This document shows, in pieces, positions 41,841-50,587 of a stretch of 64,000 nucleotides of DNA. This DNA comes from Longispora sp040681875. Its GTDB lineage: Bacteria; Actinomycetota; Actinomycetes; Mycobacteriales; Micromonosporaceae. The stretch spans positions 1-64,000 of the forward strand of contig NZ_JBFAZP010000016.1 of the NCBI RefSeq assembly GCF_040681875.1, in the 5' to 3' direction. The stretch's first letter is position 1. Each line of letters starts with the position of its first letter. Both the position numbers and the translations under genes were made by a program. The notes under the pieces were generated by a model. It saw nothing but the letters and a program-made list of their open reading frames with translations. It was not told where the DNA came from and searched no databases.

Positions 41841-42008
41841 CTGATCATCCCTGCCCGGTCACCCGCGAGCGGGCCTTCAACGCAACCCGCAGCCGAGGAG
41901 CAAGTGCGCTCGCGTGGCGCGGGCAGAAGCTTCGTGCCTGCCTGCCGCGAATCACCCGTACCTGCTGCGGGATCTCGCACTTGTTCGACGCCAGCGCCAG
42001 TCCATGAG

Positions 42009-42024
42009 TCGAACGCATGTGCGA
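42009..42024 (+). promoter_or_regulatory. LexA (SOS) box
   Basis: TCGAACGCATGTGCGA differs by one base from the actinobacterial consensus TCGAAC-N4-GTTCGA. Placed 76 bp before the start of the ImuA-like gene, where LexA control is expected for mutasome genes. Confidence 0.75.
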
Positions 42025-42099
42025 TAGTCGAGACAAGTGCGGCCCCAGAAGTCCCTCTCACCAGGGGGTTTGCGAAGCGTGTCCGCAGGAGGTGGGTAC

Positions 42100-42855
42100 A
42101 TGGCAGTGATCAGCGCGGCGCGCCTCGTCGGCGGTGACCGGGGCGATTCGCGCACCCGCGAGGAGATCCTGGCCGGGCTGATGCGCGCCCCGGGACTGGC
42201 CGGAAAGATCAACACCGCCACCACCGCACCCGACGCGGCGGGGGGCGACGCGGTCCGGGTTCTGCCGGTCAGGGCGGAGCTTGCCGCCGTGCTGCCCGAT
42301 GGCGGGCTGCGGAGGGGCACCACCGTGGCGGTCGCCTCGTCCGCCAGCCTGCTCATCGAGCTCATGGCGGGGACGTCGCGAGCGGGAGGTTGGTGCGCCG
42401 TCGTAGGGATGCCCGCCTTTGGCGCTCTGGCCGCCGCTGCCGCCGGAGTGGACCTGAACCGGCTGGCGCTCGTCCCCGATCCCGGGTCGAGGTGGCCCGA
42501 GGCCGTCGCGGCGATGGTGGACGGATTCGACCTGGTGGTAGTTGCCCCCGGCGCTGCCCGGGTGACGGGGTCGCTCGCCGGCCGGCTGGACGCGCGGGTG
42601 CGTCAGCGCGGAGCGGTGCTTGTCGCGTTCGGCGTCGCCACGTGGCCCGGGGCCGATGTGCTGCTCGACGTCGATCACGAAGCTTCCGCCTGGCGCGGGC
42701 TGCGGAGAGGGCGAGGCCGGCTCCGATTCCGCGATCTCGCTGTCACCGCCCACCGCGGCGGCCAGGAGCGTCGCACCGTCGTCCAGATCGGAGACGCTCC
42801 GATCTCAGACGCAGCAGCCACCCCGCCGAAGCCCGGGCTGCGGGTCGTCGCCTAG
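42100..42855 (+). CDS. ImuA-type RecA-like SOS mutagenesis protein
   Basis: 251 aa. Pattern of actinobacterial ImuA': VRVLPVRAELAAVLPDGGLRRGTTVAVASSASLLIELMAGTSRAGGWCAVVGMPAFGALAAAAAGVDLNRLALVPDPGSRWPEAVAAMVDGFDLVVVAP, then RVRQRGAVLVAFGVATWPGADVLLDV. ImuA-type proteins work with ImuB and DnaE2 in damage-induced mutagenesis. No imuB or dnaE2 follows here, which is unusual. ATG at 42100 has AGGAGG nine bases upstream and an SOS box at 42009. Confidence 0.75.
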   Translation: MAVISAARLVGGDRGDSRTREEILAGLMRAPGLAGKINTATTAPDAAGGDAVRVLPVRAELAAVLPDGGLRRGTTVAVASSASLLIELMAGTSRAGGWCAVVGMPAFGALAAAAAGVDLNRLALVPDPGSRWPEAVAAMVDGFDLVVVAPGAARVTGSLAGRLDARVRQRGAVLVAFGVATWPGADVLLDVDHEASAWRGLRRGRGRLRFRDLAVTAHRGGQERRTVVQIGDAPISDAAATPPKPGLRVVA

Positions 42856-42908
42856 CCCGAGTCGGTCGATCGGTCGACGGTCGGGCTGCACTGGAGAGAA
42901 TCAACGTC

Positions 42909-43451
42909 CTATTCAGTTGGCCGTCGCGTGCGCTGGGCCAGCGTGTAGAGCAGCGCGGCTAGCGTGGTGCCGGCGACGATGTCCTTCTTGTCGACCAAGC
43001 CGAGGATGTCGTCCAGAGGCAGCCATTCCCGCCGGTCGGACTCGAAGCCGTCCTTCGGCGGGCCGATGTGCGTGGCGGAGTCGGCACGGAAGATGTGGTG
43101 TGCGCTGGTCATCAGGCCCGGCGACGGCTGGGTGTAGAGCAGCGGCCGGAGAGCACCCGGACGCCAACCCGTTTCTTCTTCGAATTCGCGGGCAGCGGCT
43201 GCGGCCGGGTCCTCGTCCGGCTTGATGCTGCCGAGTGGGATCTCCCACGCCCATGTGTCGGTGATGAACCGGTGCCGCCAGATCAACAGGACCTTGTCGT
43301 CGTTGACCACGACGGCTCCGGCCCCTGGCGCGGCGGTGCGCACGATGCGGTGGTCGAGGTGCCGTCCATCTGGAAGTTCAACGTCAGCGGAAGTCACGTG
43401 TACCCACTTGTCGCGGTAAAGCTCCCGCTCGCCGTGGTTGATCCACTTCAT
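42909..43451 (-). CDS. Nudix hydrolase
   Basis: 180 aa, with a complete Nudix box GSIKPDEDPAAAAAREFEEETGW (about residues 73-95; GX5EX7REXXEEXGX). Flanking strands VVVNDDKVLLIWRHRFITDTWAWEIP and SPGLMTSAHHIFRAD fit ADP-ribose/nucleoside-diphosphate-type Nudix enzymes. Its ATG overlaps the stop of the upstream regulator gene (ATGA), so the two are one operon. Confidence 0.85.
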   Translation of the reverse strand: MKWINHGERELYRDKWVHVTSADVELPDGRHLDHRIVRTAAPGAGAVVVNDDKVLLIWRHRFITDTWAWEIPLGSIKPDEDPAAAAAREFEEETGWRPGALRPLLYTQPSPGLMTSAHHIFRADSATHIGPPKDGFESDRREWLPLDDILGLVDKKDIVAGTTLAALLYTLAQRTRRPTE

Positions 43452-44794
43452 CGGGCGTTCCCTCGCTGCTCGGTGGTGTACCAGGTCGCTCGTTCCAGGA
43501 ATTCTCCCACCCCCGGAGCCGGACGGGCCGGGCGGAGTGCCTGCACGACCGTGCCGATTCGGTCTCGGATGCGCCCGCTTTCCATGCCTTCGGCCAGGTC
43601 GAGCATCTGTCCGCCGATGTGCGCCGCGTGCTCCGCTTCGCCCCTGTCGGCCAAGACGAGGGCGAGTCCGCCGTAGCGGTGGACCTGCCCGCGTAGATGT
43701 GTCAGCGGTGCGGTTCGCACGGACTCTTCCGCGTAGTCCAGGGCTGCGGACAGGTCCCCGATGCGGCGCAGTGCCTCGGCCGCCTGAGTCTCCACGAGCC
43801 CGGGGGCGACGTAGGAATGCTCGACTACCTGCCCGCTCCCGAAGGAGACCCGGGCCACCGCAGCCTCCGATTCACGTAGGTGCGCGCGCGCCGCCACTCC
43901 GTCGCCCATCCTCGCGTACGCCTTGGCCGCGAGCGCGTGCAGATCGGTGATCAGCGACGAGCCGAGCTCAGTGCCCGCCGCTCGCAGAGCTGTCTGCGCG
44001 TACTGCACCACCAACCGGCAGTCGCCACGGAACAGCGCCTGATTGGCGAGCAACGCGACCACGTAGCCGCCATGCCCTCGGTCGCCTGAGGCTTTGGCCA
44101 GACGTAGCGCGTGGAAGAAGTGCCGCTGGGCGATGGGTTGCTCGTCCCCGTCGTACGCGCACACTCCCGCAAATGCGGCTAATCCGGCGGCAGCCCGGAA
44201 CAGCCGCCGGCCTAGCGGGTCGTCGTAGGCCGCCCGCAGCAGCGGTGCCACCTCGTTGTTGAGCAGGGCGACGATCCGCGGCCGGGTCGGCACCCCGCCG
44301 ACCCGGCGGTACATCTCCTGGTAGATCCCCCTGGCGCGTACGAGCCGTTCGACGTCGAAGGCGGTGACGCGGTTGTGGCCGAGGCGGGTGAGGTCGCGGT
44401 CTTCGGGGGGATTCTCCCAGGTCCAGACCGGTTCGATGGCCGCCGCGCCGGTCATCGAAGTGCGGGGACCTCGGCCCTTGAGGTCTCCTCGCCATAGCGC
44501 CGCGGCCTGGTCGACGGCGCGGTCCAGCGTCTCGGGGGCGCTATGCCCGGTGCGGTCCATTCCGATGTCGGACAGGGTTACGGGCCCGCCGAGAGCGGCA
44601 CTCAGGATCTCGCAGATCAGCTCGGGGACCGGTGGGCGGGGTATCGCGTGGTCGCGGACCCAGCGGGCTACCGATGCGTGGTCGTGTCGTAGCCCGAGGT
44701 CGGGCCGTGCGGTGTTGACGCGGGACGCGATTCCAGCGTGGGACATACCCGCGCGCTCGATCGCGGCGTCCAACAGCAGGTTCGGCCCAGACAT
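43448..44794 (-). CDS. HTH plus TPR-like transcriptional regulator
   Basis: 448 aa. N-terminal 70 aa form an HTH (MSGPNLLLDAAIERAGMSHAGIASRVNTARPDLGLRHDHASVARWVRDHAIPRPPVPELICEILS). Residues 130-440 are helical repeats of TPR type (IYQEMYRRVGGVP, GYVVALLANQALFRGDCRLVVQYAQTALRA, HALAAKAYARMGDGVAARAHLRE, LSAALDYAEES). This architecture is common among actinomycete regulators of development and secondary metabolism. The ATG at 44794 is chosen over a TTG one codon earlier. A perfect 9-bp palindrome lies 47 bp upstream. Confidence 0.8.
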   Translation of the reverse strand: MSGPNLLLDAAIERAGMSHAGIASRVNTARPDLGLRHDHASVARWVRDHAIPRPPVPELICEILSAALGGPVTLSDIGMDRTGHSAPETLDRAVDQAAALWRGDLKGRGPRTSMTGAAAIEPVWTWENPPEDRDLTRLGHNRVTAFDVERLVRARGIYQEMYRRVGGVPTRPRIVALLNNEVAPLLRAAYDDPLGRRLFRAAAGLAAFAGVCAYDGDEQPIAQRHFFHALRLAKASGDRGHGGYVVALLANQALFRGDCRLVVQYAQTALRAAGTELGSSLITDLHALAAKAYARMGDGVAARAHLRESEAAVARVSFGSGQVVEHSYVAPGLVETQAAEALRRIGDLSAALDYAEESVRTAPLTHLRGQVHRYGGLALVLADRGEAEHAAHIGGQMLDLAEGMESGRIRDRIGTVVQALRPARPAPGVGEFLERATWYTTEQRGNAR

Positions 44795-44840
44795 CAACCC
44801 AGCCTATGTGTCCTGGCGTACCGGGCGAAGAGGGCGAAGC

Positions 44841-44861
44841 GATTCACACCCCGTGTGAATC
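44841..44861. promoter_or_regulatory. Perfect palindromic operator
   Basis: GATTCACAC-CCC-GTGTGAATC: 9-bp arms with a 3-bp centre, 47 bp before the regulator start. Best explained as the binding site of the regulator encoded at 43448-44794 or another dimeric HTH protein. Confidence 0.65.
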
Positions 44862-44989
44862 CTCCTCCACTATCGACTGACGTCACACCCTCCCGCCCGG
44901 GCAATAGATGGTCTTCCCTGGAAGAGGCAAAGGAGTGCGGATCACACGGAAGGAGTGAGTAGGATGAAACTCTCTGCCAGAGTGGAACG

Positions 44990-45466
44990 TCAGCGACCGG
45001 CGGCGAGCACCAGTTCAATCACTTCCTCCGGTGAGCGGGCCTCGCGGATACCCGGGACTGTATCGCCGTTCGCGTCCCGAACGCTCCAGCCCCCGATGCT
45101 GATGACCGGCACGGTGCCGCGTCTCATCGCTAGGGCCGCCTCGGACATCGTGCCCCAAGAGCCGCCGACGACCACGACGACGTCGGCGGACCAGGCGATG
45201 ATCGCATTCCGCGCCTCACCCATGTTGGTGACGATCGTCGCCGACAGGTCCGGGCATGCGTCCTCGGCGCTGTCGCCGGGGCGGACGCCGATGACGAGGC
45301 CGTCGTGCTCACGAGCCCCGGCGGCGACCGCCGCCATCACGCCGATACCGCCGCCGCAGATGACGGTGGCCCCTGCCTGGGCGAGGAGCGCGCCGATCTG
45401 GTGTGCGTTGGCGGTGTCCTGCTCGGTGCAGTGTCGGGGACCGCAGACGGAGACCTGCAATGCCAC
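44990..45466 (-). CDS. LOG/TIGR00725-like Rossmann protein
   Basis: 158 aa. VALQVSVCGPRHCTEQDTANAHQIGALLAQAGATVICGGGIGVMAAVAAGAREHDGLVIGVRPGD, ADVVVVVGGSWGTMSEAALAMRRGTVPVISIGGW carries the LOG-type signatures: GGGxGVM (nucleotide loop) and the GGxGT(M)SE loop that replaces PGGxGTxxE. The length fits the short TIGR00725 group rather than true LOG phosphoribohydrolases. GTG at 45466 with GGGAGGA upstream. It lies 19 nt after the regulator 45486-46781. Confidence 0.75.
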   Translation of the reverse strand: MALQVSVCGPRHCTEQDTANAHQIGALLAQAGATVICGGGIGVMAAVAAGAREHDGLVIGVRPGDSAEDACPDLSATIVTNMGEARNAIIAWSADVVVVVGGSWGTMSEAALAMRRGTVPVISIGGWSVRDANGDTVPGIREARSPEEVIELVLAAGR

Positions 45467-45485
45467 GTGTTCCTCCCTTGGGGCT

Positions 45486-46781
45486 TCAGGCAACCGGGGG
45501 CAGTGCTCTGCCCGCAGGATAGGCCAGGAACAACGCGATCTGCTCATGCAGTTCGTCGGCTCGGGCGTCCGCGCCGGGTCCGTGCAACTGCTGGTCGAGC
45601 TTTGTCATCCGTCCCGCAATCGGAGTGGTGCGCAGTTCGGCGGGCAAGTCGAGCACAGGTGCCAGCACTTCTCTGACGGCATCCAGGTCGTGCAGTGCGA
45701 GGTGAGCCGCAGACAGGTCCTGCCGGGCTGCGGCGACGAGCTCGGCGCTGTGGACAGCGTCCGGCCCCTCGGTGAGCAGGGCCACGGCTCGCTCGGCGTC
45801 GGCGACCGCTCGGCGGTTGTTGTCGGTTCCACCGAGGGCGAGACGTACCTCGGCGGAGTAGTAGGCGGCCTTGCCCGGGGCGAAGTGGAAGACCCCAGGT
45901 TCGCTTGCACCCGAGGCCGGTTCCTGGGCGGCAAGGCCATCTCCGAGTGCTCGTTCGACGGCGGCGCCATCGCCGAGAGCTGCGTGGGCGCGGGCCTCTT
46001 GGCTAGCCAGACGGAGCATGTCGCTGCCGCCGGAGGCGTAGGGGCGGGCGCTAGCGGCCAGCTCTGCGGCGGTGCGGTAGTCACCGTTCCAGTAGGCGAC
46101 ATTGGCCTGAACCCATCGGGTGTACACCCGCAGCGAGTTGTGGCCGGCTCGGTCGGCGCACAGCCATGCCGTGCGCGCGTGCGCCGCGGCTGCCGCAGGC
46201 TGGCCGAGGTCAGCGCTGGCGTGTGCGAGCAGCGCGGTCAGCCTTCCGGCAGCCAGGTACAGGTCGGCCAGGTACGCCGGGTTGGGCCTGCTGTCGATCA
46301 ACTCGAACACTTCGGTCTGCATCGCTGCGAGCGGGCGAAACAAGGTGAACGGAGGGTGGTGCAGGTACGCCACCGCCAAGCGCCTCACGTCGGCGTCGAG
46401 CTGTTCGACCAGATCAGGGGTTGCGGAGCGGGCGGCGTCGCGGGCGAACTTGGCGGACTCCTCGGCGGCCATCATGATCTCCTCACTGGACGGGGGACCT
46501 GTGACAACCGGCCCGCCTGCGGTTCCGGTGATCAGTCTGGAGCCTGCCGAACCCGCACCGATAGCGGGGGCATTCAGGCGCTCGGCGAGCTCGACCAGCA
46601 CGCCCTTGGCGTTCAGGGCGGCATCCAGTTGGGCTGCGACCTTCGGGTGCGGGGCTATGCCGTTCTCGTAACTCGAGACCGTGGAACTTCCCATGTGTAC
46701 CCGTGCGGCCAAGTCCCGAACCGTGAGGCCCGCCAGATTACGCCAGCGACGAAGCTCGCTCCCGAAAGCGTGACTCGCCAC
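45486..46781 (-). CDS. Xre-family regulator with TPR-like C-terminus
   Basis: 431 aa. HTH at residues 5-60 (FGSELRRWRNLAGLTVRDLAARVHMGSSTVSSYENGIAPHPKVAAQLDAAL), followed by a linker and a 300-aa helical-repeat region (LADLYLAAGRLTALLAHASADLGQPAAAAAHARTAWLCAD, YRTAAELAASARPYA). GTG start at 46781 with GGAGGTG upstream. Probably controls the LOG-like gene behind it. Confidence 0.8.
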   Translation of the reverse strand: MASHAFGSELRRWRNLAGLTVRDLAARVHMGSSTVSSYENGIAPHPKVAAQLDAALNAKGVLVELAERLNAPAIGAGSAGSRLITGTAGGPVVTGPPSSEEIMMAAEESAKFARDAARSATPDLVEQLDADVRRLAVAYLHHPPFTLFRPLAAMQTEVFELIDSRPNPAYLADLYLAAGRLTALLAHASADLGQPAAAAAHARTAWLCADRAGHNSLRVYTRWVQANVAYWNGDYRTAAELAASARPYASGGSDMLRLASQEARAHAALGDGAAVERALGDGLAAQEPASGASEPGVFHFAPGKAAYYSAEVRLALGGTDNNRRAVADAERAVALLTEGPDAVHSAELVAAARQDLSAAHLALHDLDAVREVLAPVLDLPAELRTTPIAGRMTKLDQQLHGPGADARADELHEQIALFLAYPAGRALPPVA

Positions 46782-46866
46782 CGGTCACCTCCGCACGTTC
46801 CGGTGTCCCGGACATGTCCGGGACGCGTAGTGCTTGTCCAGGCACCCACCGTACCCGGAGGGTGAG

Positions 46867-47391
46867 ATGCGCACCACACGAACTCAGCGAGCGACGTCGA
46901 TCTTGGACGAACTGGCATCAAGCAGGGAAGGAGCCTTCGCGATGTGCACCGAACAGTCGGCCCCGCCGGATCTCCCGTGCAGCCGCCGGCTCGTTCCGGT
47001 CCAGGTGACGCCGAACGCGTACACCCCCGTCTGGCGGTTCGGCGGGATCTTCCCCCCGCCGCCGCCTCGGCCGCCAGTCCCGTCGGCAGCGGGCTACCCG
47101 GGCGACGATGGGGGTGAGGGGCCGAGGACGCGGCCCGAACCGGGCTGGAGGGCTTACCCGTCCGGCAGTAGCGCCCCGACGCGGCACGACGGGGCCTGCA
47201 CGTCCTGGGGTGGTCGCCGCGAACCGGCGCGACCGGCGACCACCCCACTCACTCTTAGCTTCCCCATCTGCGGCCGGCCGATCGCCGATCGGACCTCCTC
47301 AACAGGGCCCGGTCAGCTGCCGCTCGTTTCTGCCTACTGCCGACGGGAGGTGGTCACCGTGAAGGACTTCATGCGCGCCATCGGCTACTGA
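46867..47391 (+). CDS. Doubtful ORF, 174 aa
   Basis: GGAGGGTGAG precedes ATG 46867. The first 30 residues (MRTTRTQRATSILDELASSREGAFAMC) and the segment LVPVQVTPNAYTPVWRFGGIFPPPPPRPP look plausible, but the rest is low-complexity Pro/Arg/Gly. A second strong site (GGGAGGTGGTCACC-GTG, 47358) would translate only VKDFMRAIGY and stop. Could be two tiny genes or no gene. Confidence 0.3.
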   Translation: MRTTRTQRATSILDELASSREGAFAMCTEQSAPPDLPCSRRLVPVQVTPNAYTPVWRFGGIFPPPPPRPPVPSAAGYPGDDGGEGPRTRPEPGWRAYPSGSSAPTRHDGACTSWGGRREPARPATTPLTLSFPICGRPIADRTSSTGPGQLPLVSAYCRREVVTVKDFMRAIGY

Positions 47392-47476
47392 CCACGGCTC
47401 GGTGCCCGGCGCTTGGCTGGGCACACACCCCTTGACTCAGGAGTACCTCGTGAATGTGCAGACCGACGAGCAGCGG

Positions 47477-48112
47477 TCAGGCCCGCGAGCGGCGCAATCC
47501 GTCGATCAGGTTGGCCAGCCCGAATTCGAACGCGGCGTTGCCGCTGACGCCGGGAACGACCGTGTCCAGGTGGTCGGTCAGATACGGGAACTGTGCGGGC
47601 GGAAGTGCGGCGAGCGCGGTTCGGGTGCGCTGTTGCGCGGCGGCCGGGTCGAGGTGGTCCACGTAGGCCGCGCACCCGAGTGTGTGCAGGTAGGTCGAGC
47701 GGTACGCGATGATCGCTTCTTCCGGTGTGAAGCCGGCACCGGCGAGCAGGGCGAGGCCGCGCTCGGCCAGGCGCACGACCCCGGGCGACAGGAACGGCCG
47801 GGACAGCCGGAGTCGGACGAGTCCGGGATGCGTGGTCATCACGTCGTGCAGCCAGACGAAGAGGGACGCGAACTGTTCGTGCCACTCGCCCGAGTCCGGC
47901 ACGTCGGCGATGGTGAGGGTGACTCGGTCGACCATCGCGTCGAGGAGTTCGTCCCTGGAGCCGACCGTGCGCTGCATGGTCATCACGGGAATGCCGATGT
48001 GATCGGCGAGCCGCCGCATGGTGAGCGCGTCGGGGCCTTCGCGATCCACCAGAGCGACGGCCGCCTCGGCGATTGAGTCACGTGAAGGGTTTAACCCGCG
48101 TTGCGCTGCCAT
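47477..48112 (-). CDS. TetR/AcrR-family repressor
   Basis: 211 aa. N-terminal TetR HTH SIAEAAVALVDREGPDALTMRRLADHIGIPVMTMQRTVGSRDELLDAMVD (about 13-62) followed by a nine-helix-type C-terminal domain (TetR_C). The ATG at 48112 has no ribosome site and abuts the operator region, so the message may be leaderless. Divergent from the 2OG oxygenase gene, the typical arrangement for local repression. Confidence 0.85.
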   Translation of the reverse strand: MAAQRGLNPSRDSIAEAAVALVDREGPDALTMRRLADHIGIPVMTMQRTVGSRDELLDAMVDRVTLTIADVPDSGEWHEQFASLFVWLHDVMTTHPGLVRLRLSRPFLSPGVVRLAERGLALLAGAGFTPEEAIIAYRSTYLHTLGCAAYVDHLDPAAAQQRTRTALAALPPAQFPYLTDHLDTVVPGVSGNAAFEFGLANLIDGLRRSRA

Positions 48113-48114
48113 AT

Positions 48115-48139
48115 GGTACAGCGTACCGTACTACGTACC
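48115..48139. promoter_or_regulatory. TetR operator, nested palindromes
   Basis: GGTACAGCGTACC (48115-48127) is immediately followed by GTACTACGTACC, giving repeated GTAC half-sites between the divergent starts at 48112 and 48169. Expected to control both directions. Confidence 0.65.
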
Positions 48140-48168
48140 GTGTGAAGCACCTCACAAGGAGTTGAGCT

Positions 48169-48984
48169 GTGAAACGGCAGGAATCAGTTGTTTCGGTCAC
48201 ACAAGACCCACTGTTTCGGGTCGTCGACGCCACTATGTTCACCGACACGCTGCTGACCTCGATCGCCAACGGCACCACCGCCGCCGTGCGGATTCCGGAC
48301 CTGATGACGGCCGCCGACTGCGCTCGGGTGCTCGACCGCCTCGACGCGGTGCCCCTCGTGCCCTACGACGAGGGCAGAGTCAGTCCGGTCATCCAGAAGT
48401 TCGGCCCGGTGCTCAATGACCACCGGCAGACGGACGGGACGTTGTCGGCGAGCTATTGGCCGATCGCACAGGAGGCCCGTGAGGTGTGGCGGAAGGCGCG
48501 TCTGCGGCCGGACCCGCTCGCGGTGAGCCTGCTGCGGCTCGCGGACGCCTGGGCCAGCCCGGTCGAGGCAGCGACCATCGGCGGCCGGCAGGTCTTTGCC
48601 GGCACGTTGCGCACCATCGACCAGGGCGCGGTCGTGCACTACGACGAGGCGGTACGCGAGTATCCGGACGGCCTGTTCGACCAGCAGATCCTCAGCCAGC
48701 TCGCGTTCAACCTGTTCCTGTCGGTTCCTGAGTCCGGCGGCGAGACGAGCATCTGGCGGCACCGCTGGGACCCGGAGGACGAGCAGCACCGCGAGAGCTA
48801 CGGCTACACGCCAGAGGTGGTCGACGGCGTGCAGCGGGTGCAGTTGACCCCGCAGGCCGGCGACGCGATCCTCTTCGACCCGCGCAACTACCACGCGGTC
48901 GCTCCGTCGTCTGGCACCCGAAGGATCGCGGTCGCGTTCTTCCTCGGCATCACCTCCGCGGGCGACCTGATCGCCTGGTCCTGA
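48169..48984 (+). CDS. 2OG-Fe(II) dioxygenase-like protein
   Basis: 271 aa. Double-stranded beta-helix iron site readable as VVHYDEA (HxD, about 158) and NYHAVAP (distal His, about 243), with RRIAVAFFLG supplying the Arg that binds 2-oxoglutarate. Belongs to the prolyl-hydroxylase-like branch by pattern; the substrate is unknown. GTG at 48169 with AAGGAG upstream. Followed 26 nt later by the PLP enzyme, suggesting a shared amino-acid-modifying pathway. Confidence 0.75.
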   Translation: MKRQESVVSVTQDPLFRVVDATMFTDTLLTSIANGTTAAVRIPDLMTAADCARVLDRLDAVPLVPYDEGRVSPVIQKFGPVLNDHRQTDGTLSASYWPIAQEAREVWRKARLRPDPLAVSLLRLADAWASPVEAATIGGRQVFAGTLRTIDQGAVVHYDEAVREYPDGLFDQQILSQLAFNLFLSVPESGGETSIWRHRWDPEDEQHRESYGYTPEVVDGVQRVQLTPQAGDAILFDPRNYHAVAPSSGTRRIAVAFFLGITSAGDLIAWS

Positions 48985-49010
48985 TCCACCGGCACCCGAA
49001 AGGCAACACC

Positions 49011-49949
49011 ATGATCACCCACCGCGACGTCGAGGCCGCCGAGAACCGCATCGCCGGCCACATCCGCACCACGCCCGTCACCCTCGCCGACCCGGGCACG
49101 TTCGGGGCCGGCACTGTGCACCTGAAGCTGGAGTACCTGCAGTACACCGGCAGCTTCAAGGCCCGGGGCGCGTTCAACCGCGTCCTGGCCGCCGCCGAGA
49201 CCGGCATGTTGTCGCCGGAGGGCGTGATCGCGGCCAGCGGCGGCAACGCCGGACTCGCCGTGGCGTACGCCGCCCGCACCCTCGGCCAGCAGGCTGTGGT
49301 GTACGTGCCCACGACCGCCCCGAAGGTGAAGGTCGACAAGCTTCACAAGCTCGGTGCGACCGTCGTGCAGGTCGGCAATGAGTACGCCGACGCCTACGAG
49401 GCCGCGACGAAGAAGGCTGCCGACACCGGCGCCCTGTTCTGCCACGCCTACGACCAGCCTGAGATCTGCGCGGGAGCCGGCACGCTCGGACTGGAACTGT
49501 TCGACCAGCTCGACGGCGCATTGGACACCGTGTTCGTCGCGGTCGGCGGCGGCGGACTCCTCGCCGGAGTCGCCGCCGCGCTGGAGAACCGAGTACAGGT
49601 CGTCGCTGTCGAGCCAGAGACCATCCCCACGCTACACAGCGCCCTGGCCGCCGGAGAGCCCGTCGACGTCGACGTGTCCGGGATCGCGGCCGACTCCCTC
49701 GGGGCGCGCCGGGTCGGAGACATCGCCTTCGAGGTCGTCCGGCGCGCCGGCGTGCAGAGCCTGCTGGTGACCGATCAGGCGATCATCGACGCGCGCCGGA
49801 CACTGTGGGATCACCACCGCGTAGTGGTCGAGCACGGCACGGCCGCCGCCCTGGCCGCCCTCACCACCGGCGCGTACGTCCCCGGCGCTGGCGAGCGCAT
49901 TGCAGTGCTGCTGTGCGGGGCCAACACCAGCCTCACGGACTTGGGCTGA
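49011..49949 (+). CDS. PLP-dependent threonine/serine dehydratase-like enzyme
   Basis: 312 aa, fold-type II. KLEYLQYTGSFKARGAFNRVL holds the PLP Lys (SFKARGA, about 49), AASGGNAGLAVAYAA binds the substrate, FVAVGGGGLLAGVAAAL binds the phosphate, and LLCGANTS is the C-terminal Ser/Cys site. Should dehydrate or deaminate a hydroxy-amino acid. Co-directional with the oxygenase; it may supply or remove a building block. Confidence 0.85.
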   Translation: MITHRDVEAAENRIAGHIRTTPVTLADPGTFGAGTVHLKLEYLQYTGSFKARGAFNRVLAAAETGMLSPEGVIAASGGNAGLAVAYAARTLGQQAVVYVPTTAPKVKVDKLHKLGATVVQVGNEYADAYEAATKKAADTGALFCHAYDQPEICAGAGTLGLELFDQLDGALDTVFVAVGGGGLLAGVAAALENRVQVVAVEPETIPTLHSALAAGEPVDVDVSGIAADSLGARRVGDIAFEVVRRAGVQSLLVTDQAIIDARRTLWDHHRVVVEHGTAAALAALTTGAYVPGAGERIAVLLCGANTSLTDLG

Positions 49950-49952
49950 GTC

Positions 49953-50147
49953 GTGCAGGCGCTCGCGCTGCGGTGGCAGGTCACCTGGGCCCGGCCCGGG
50001 GCAACCCCCGGCGGCTGGGTGGTTCTGCGGCAGGTCAGCTACGACACGGCGCTGTCAGCCCGGCTGATCAAGAACATGTGGGACGGCCAGGCCAGACCTG
50101 ACGACCGAGTGTCGATGGAGTCGACGGGCTCGCAAAGCCCCGCTTGA
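49953..50147 (+). CDS. Small hypothetical ORF, 64 aa
   Basis: GTG three bases after the dehydratase stop; QALALRWQVTWARPGATPGGWVVLRQVSYDTALSARLIKNMWDGQARPDDRVSMES. No good ribosome site, so translation would depend on coupling. Unknown. Confidence 0.35.
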   Translation: MQALALRWQVTWARPGATPGGWVVLRQVSYDTALSARLIKNMWDGQARPDDRVSMESTGSQSPA

Positions 50148-50257
50148 ACGTCCCCGGCCCGCGTTCGCCGTTCGCCATCGGGCCGGATGTGAGCGGGAAT
50201 GGCGGTCAGCACGAGCCGGGGACCACCAAAAAGTGACGACGAGAAAGGAGCGCGATC

Positions 50258-50587
50258 ATGGGCAGTGCTGATGACCGCCCCAACCTGGCCGACGTGATCT
50301 GCGATCTCGTCGTCCACAACGCACCGGACGCCACTGCGAGCATCGTTCGCGACGACGCCACCGGTGACTACCGCATCGCCGCCAGCTCCGAAGCCCCACC
50401 CGGCAGCACGCTGGTGTCGACCCGCCAGCAGGTTCACCGGCTGATGATCACCACTGGAACGGCGGCCTCCGACCTGTCGCATCGGTACTACCGGCTGGTG
50501 TTCGCCGGCCGGGTGCTCGTGGCCGCGTTGCCCGCCGCCGGGTCGAATCCTTCGCTCTCAGCGCGGCCGGCAGGTGGGCGAAGGTGA
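50258..50587 (+). CDS. Hypothetical protein, 109 aa
   Basis: AAAGGAG seven bases upstream of ATG. MGSADDRPNLADVICDLVVHNAPDATASIVRDDATGDYRIAASSEAPPGSTLVSTRQQVHRLMITTGTAASDLSHRYYRLVFAGRVLVAALPAAG. Unknown. Overlaps the next gene (GTGA) and opens the short unit leading to the lanthipeptide precursor. Confidence 0.65.
   Translation: MGSADDRPNLADVICDLVVHNAPDATASIVRDDATGDYRIAASSEAPPGSTLVSTRQQVHRLMITTGTAASDLSHRYYRLVFAGRVLVAALPAAGSNPSLSARPAGGRR

Noticed and set aside
44955..46865. 636-codon plus-strand frame with a GGAAGGAG-like site near its start
   Set aside because: Antisense to the well-supported LOG-like gene and Xre regulator; composition is that of a shadow frame.
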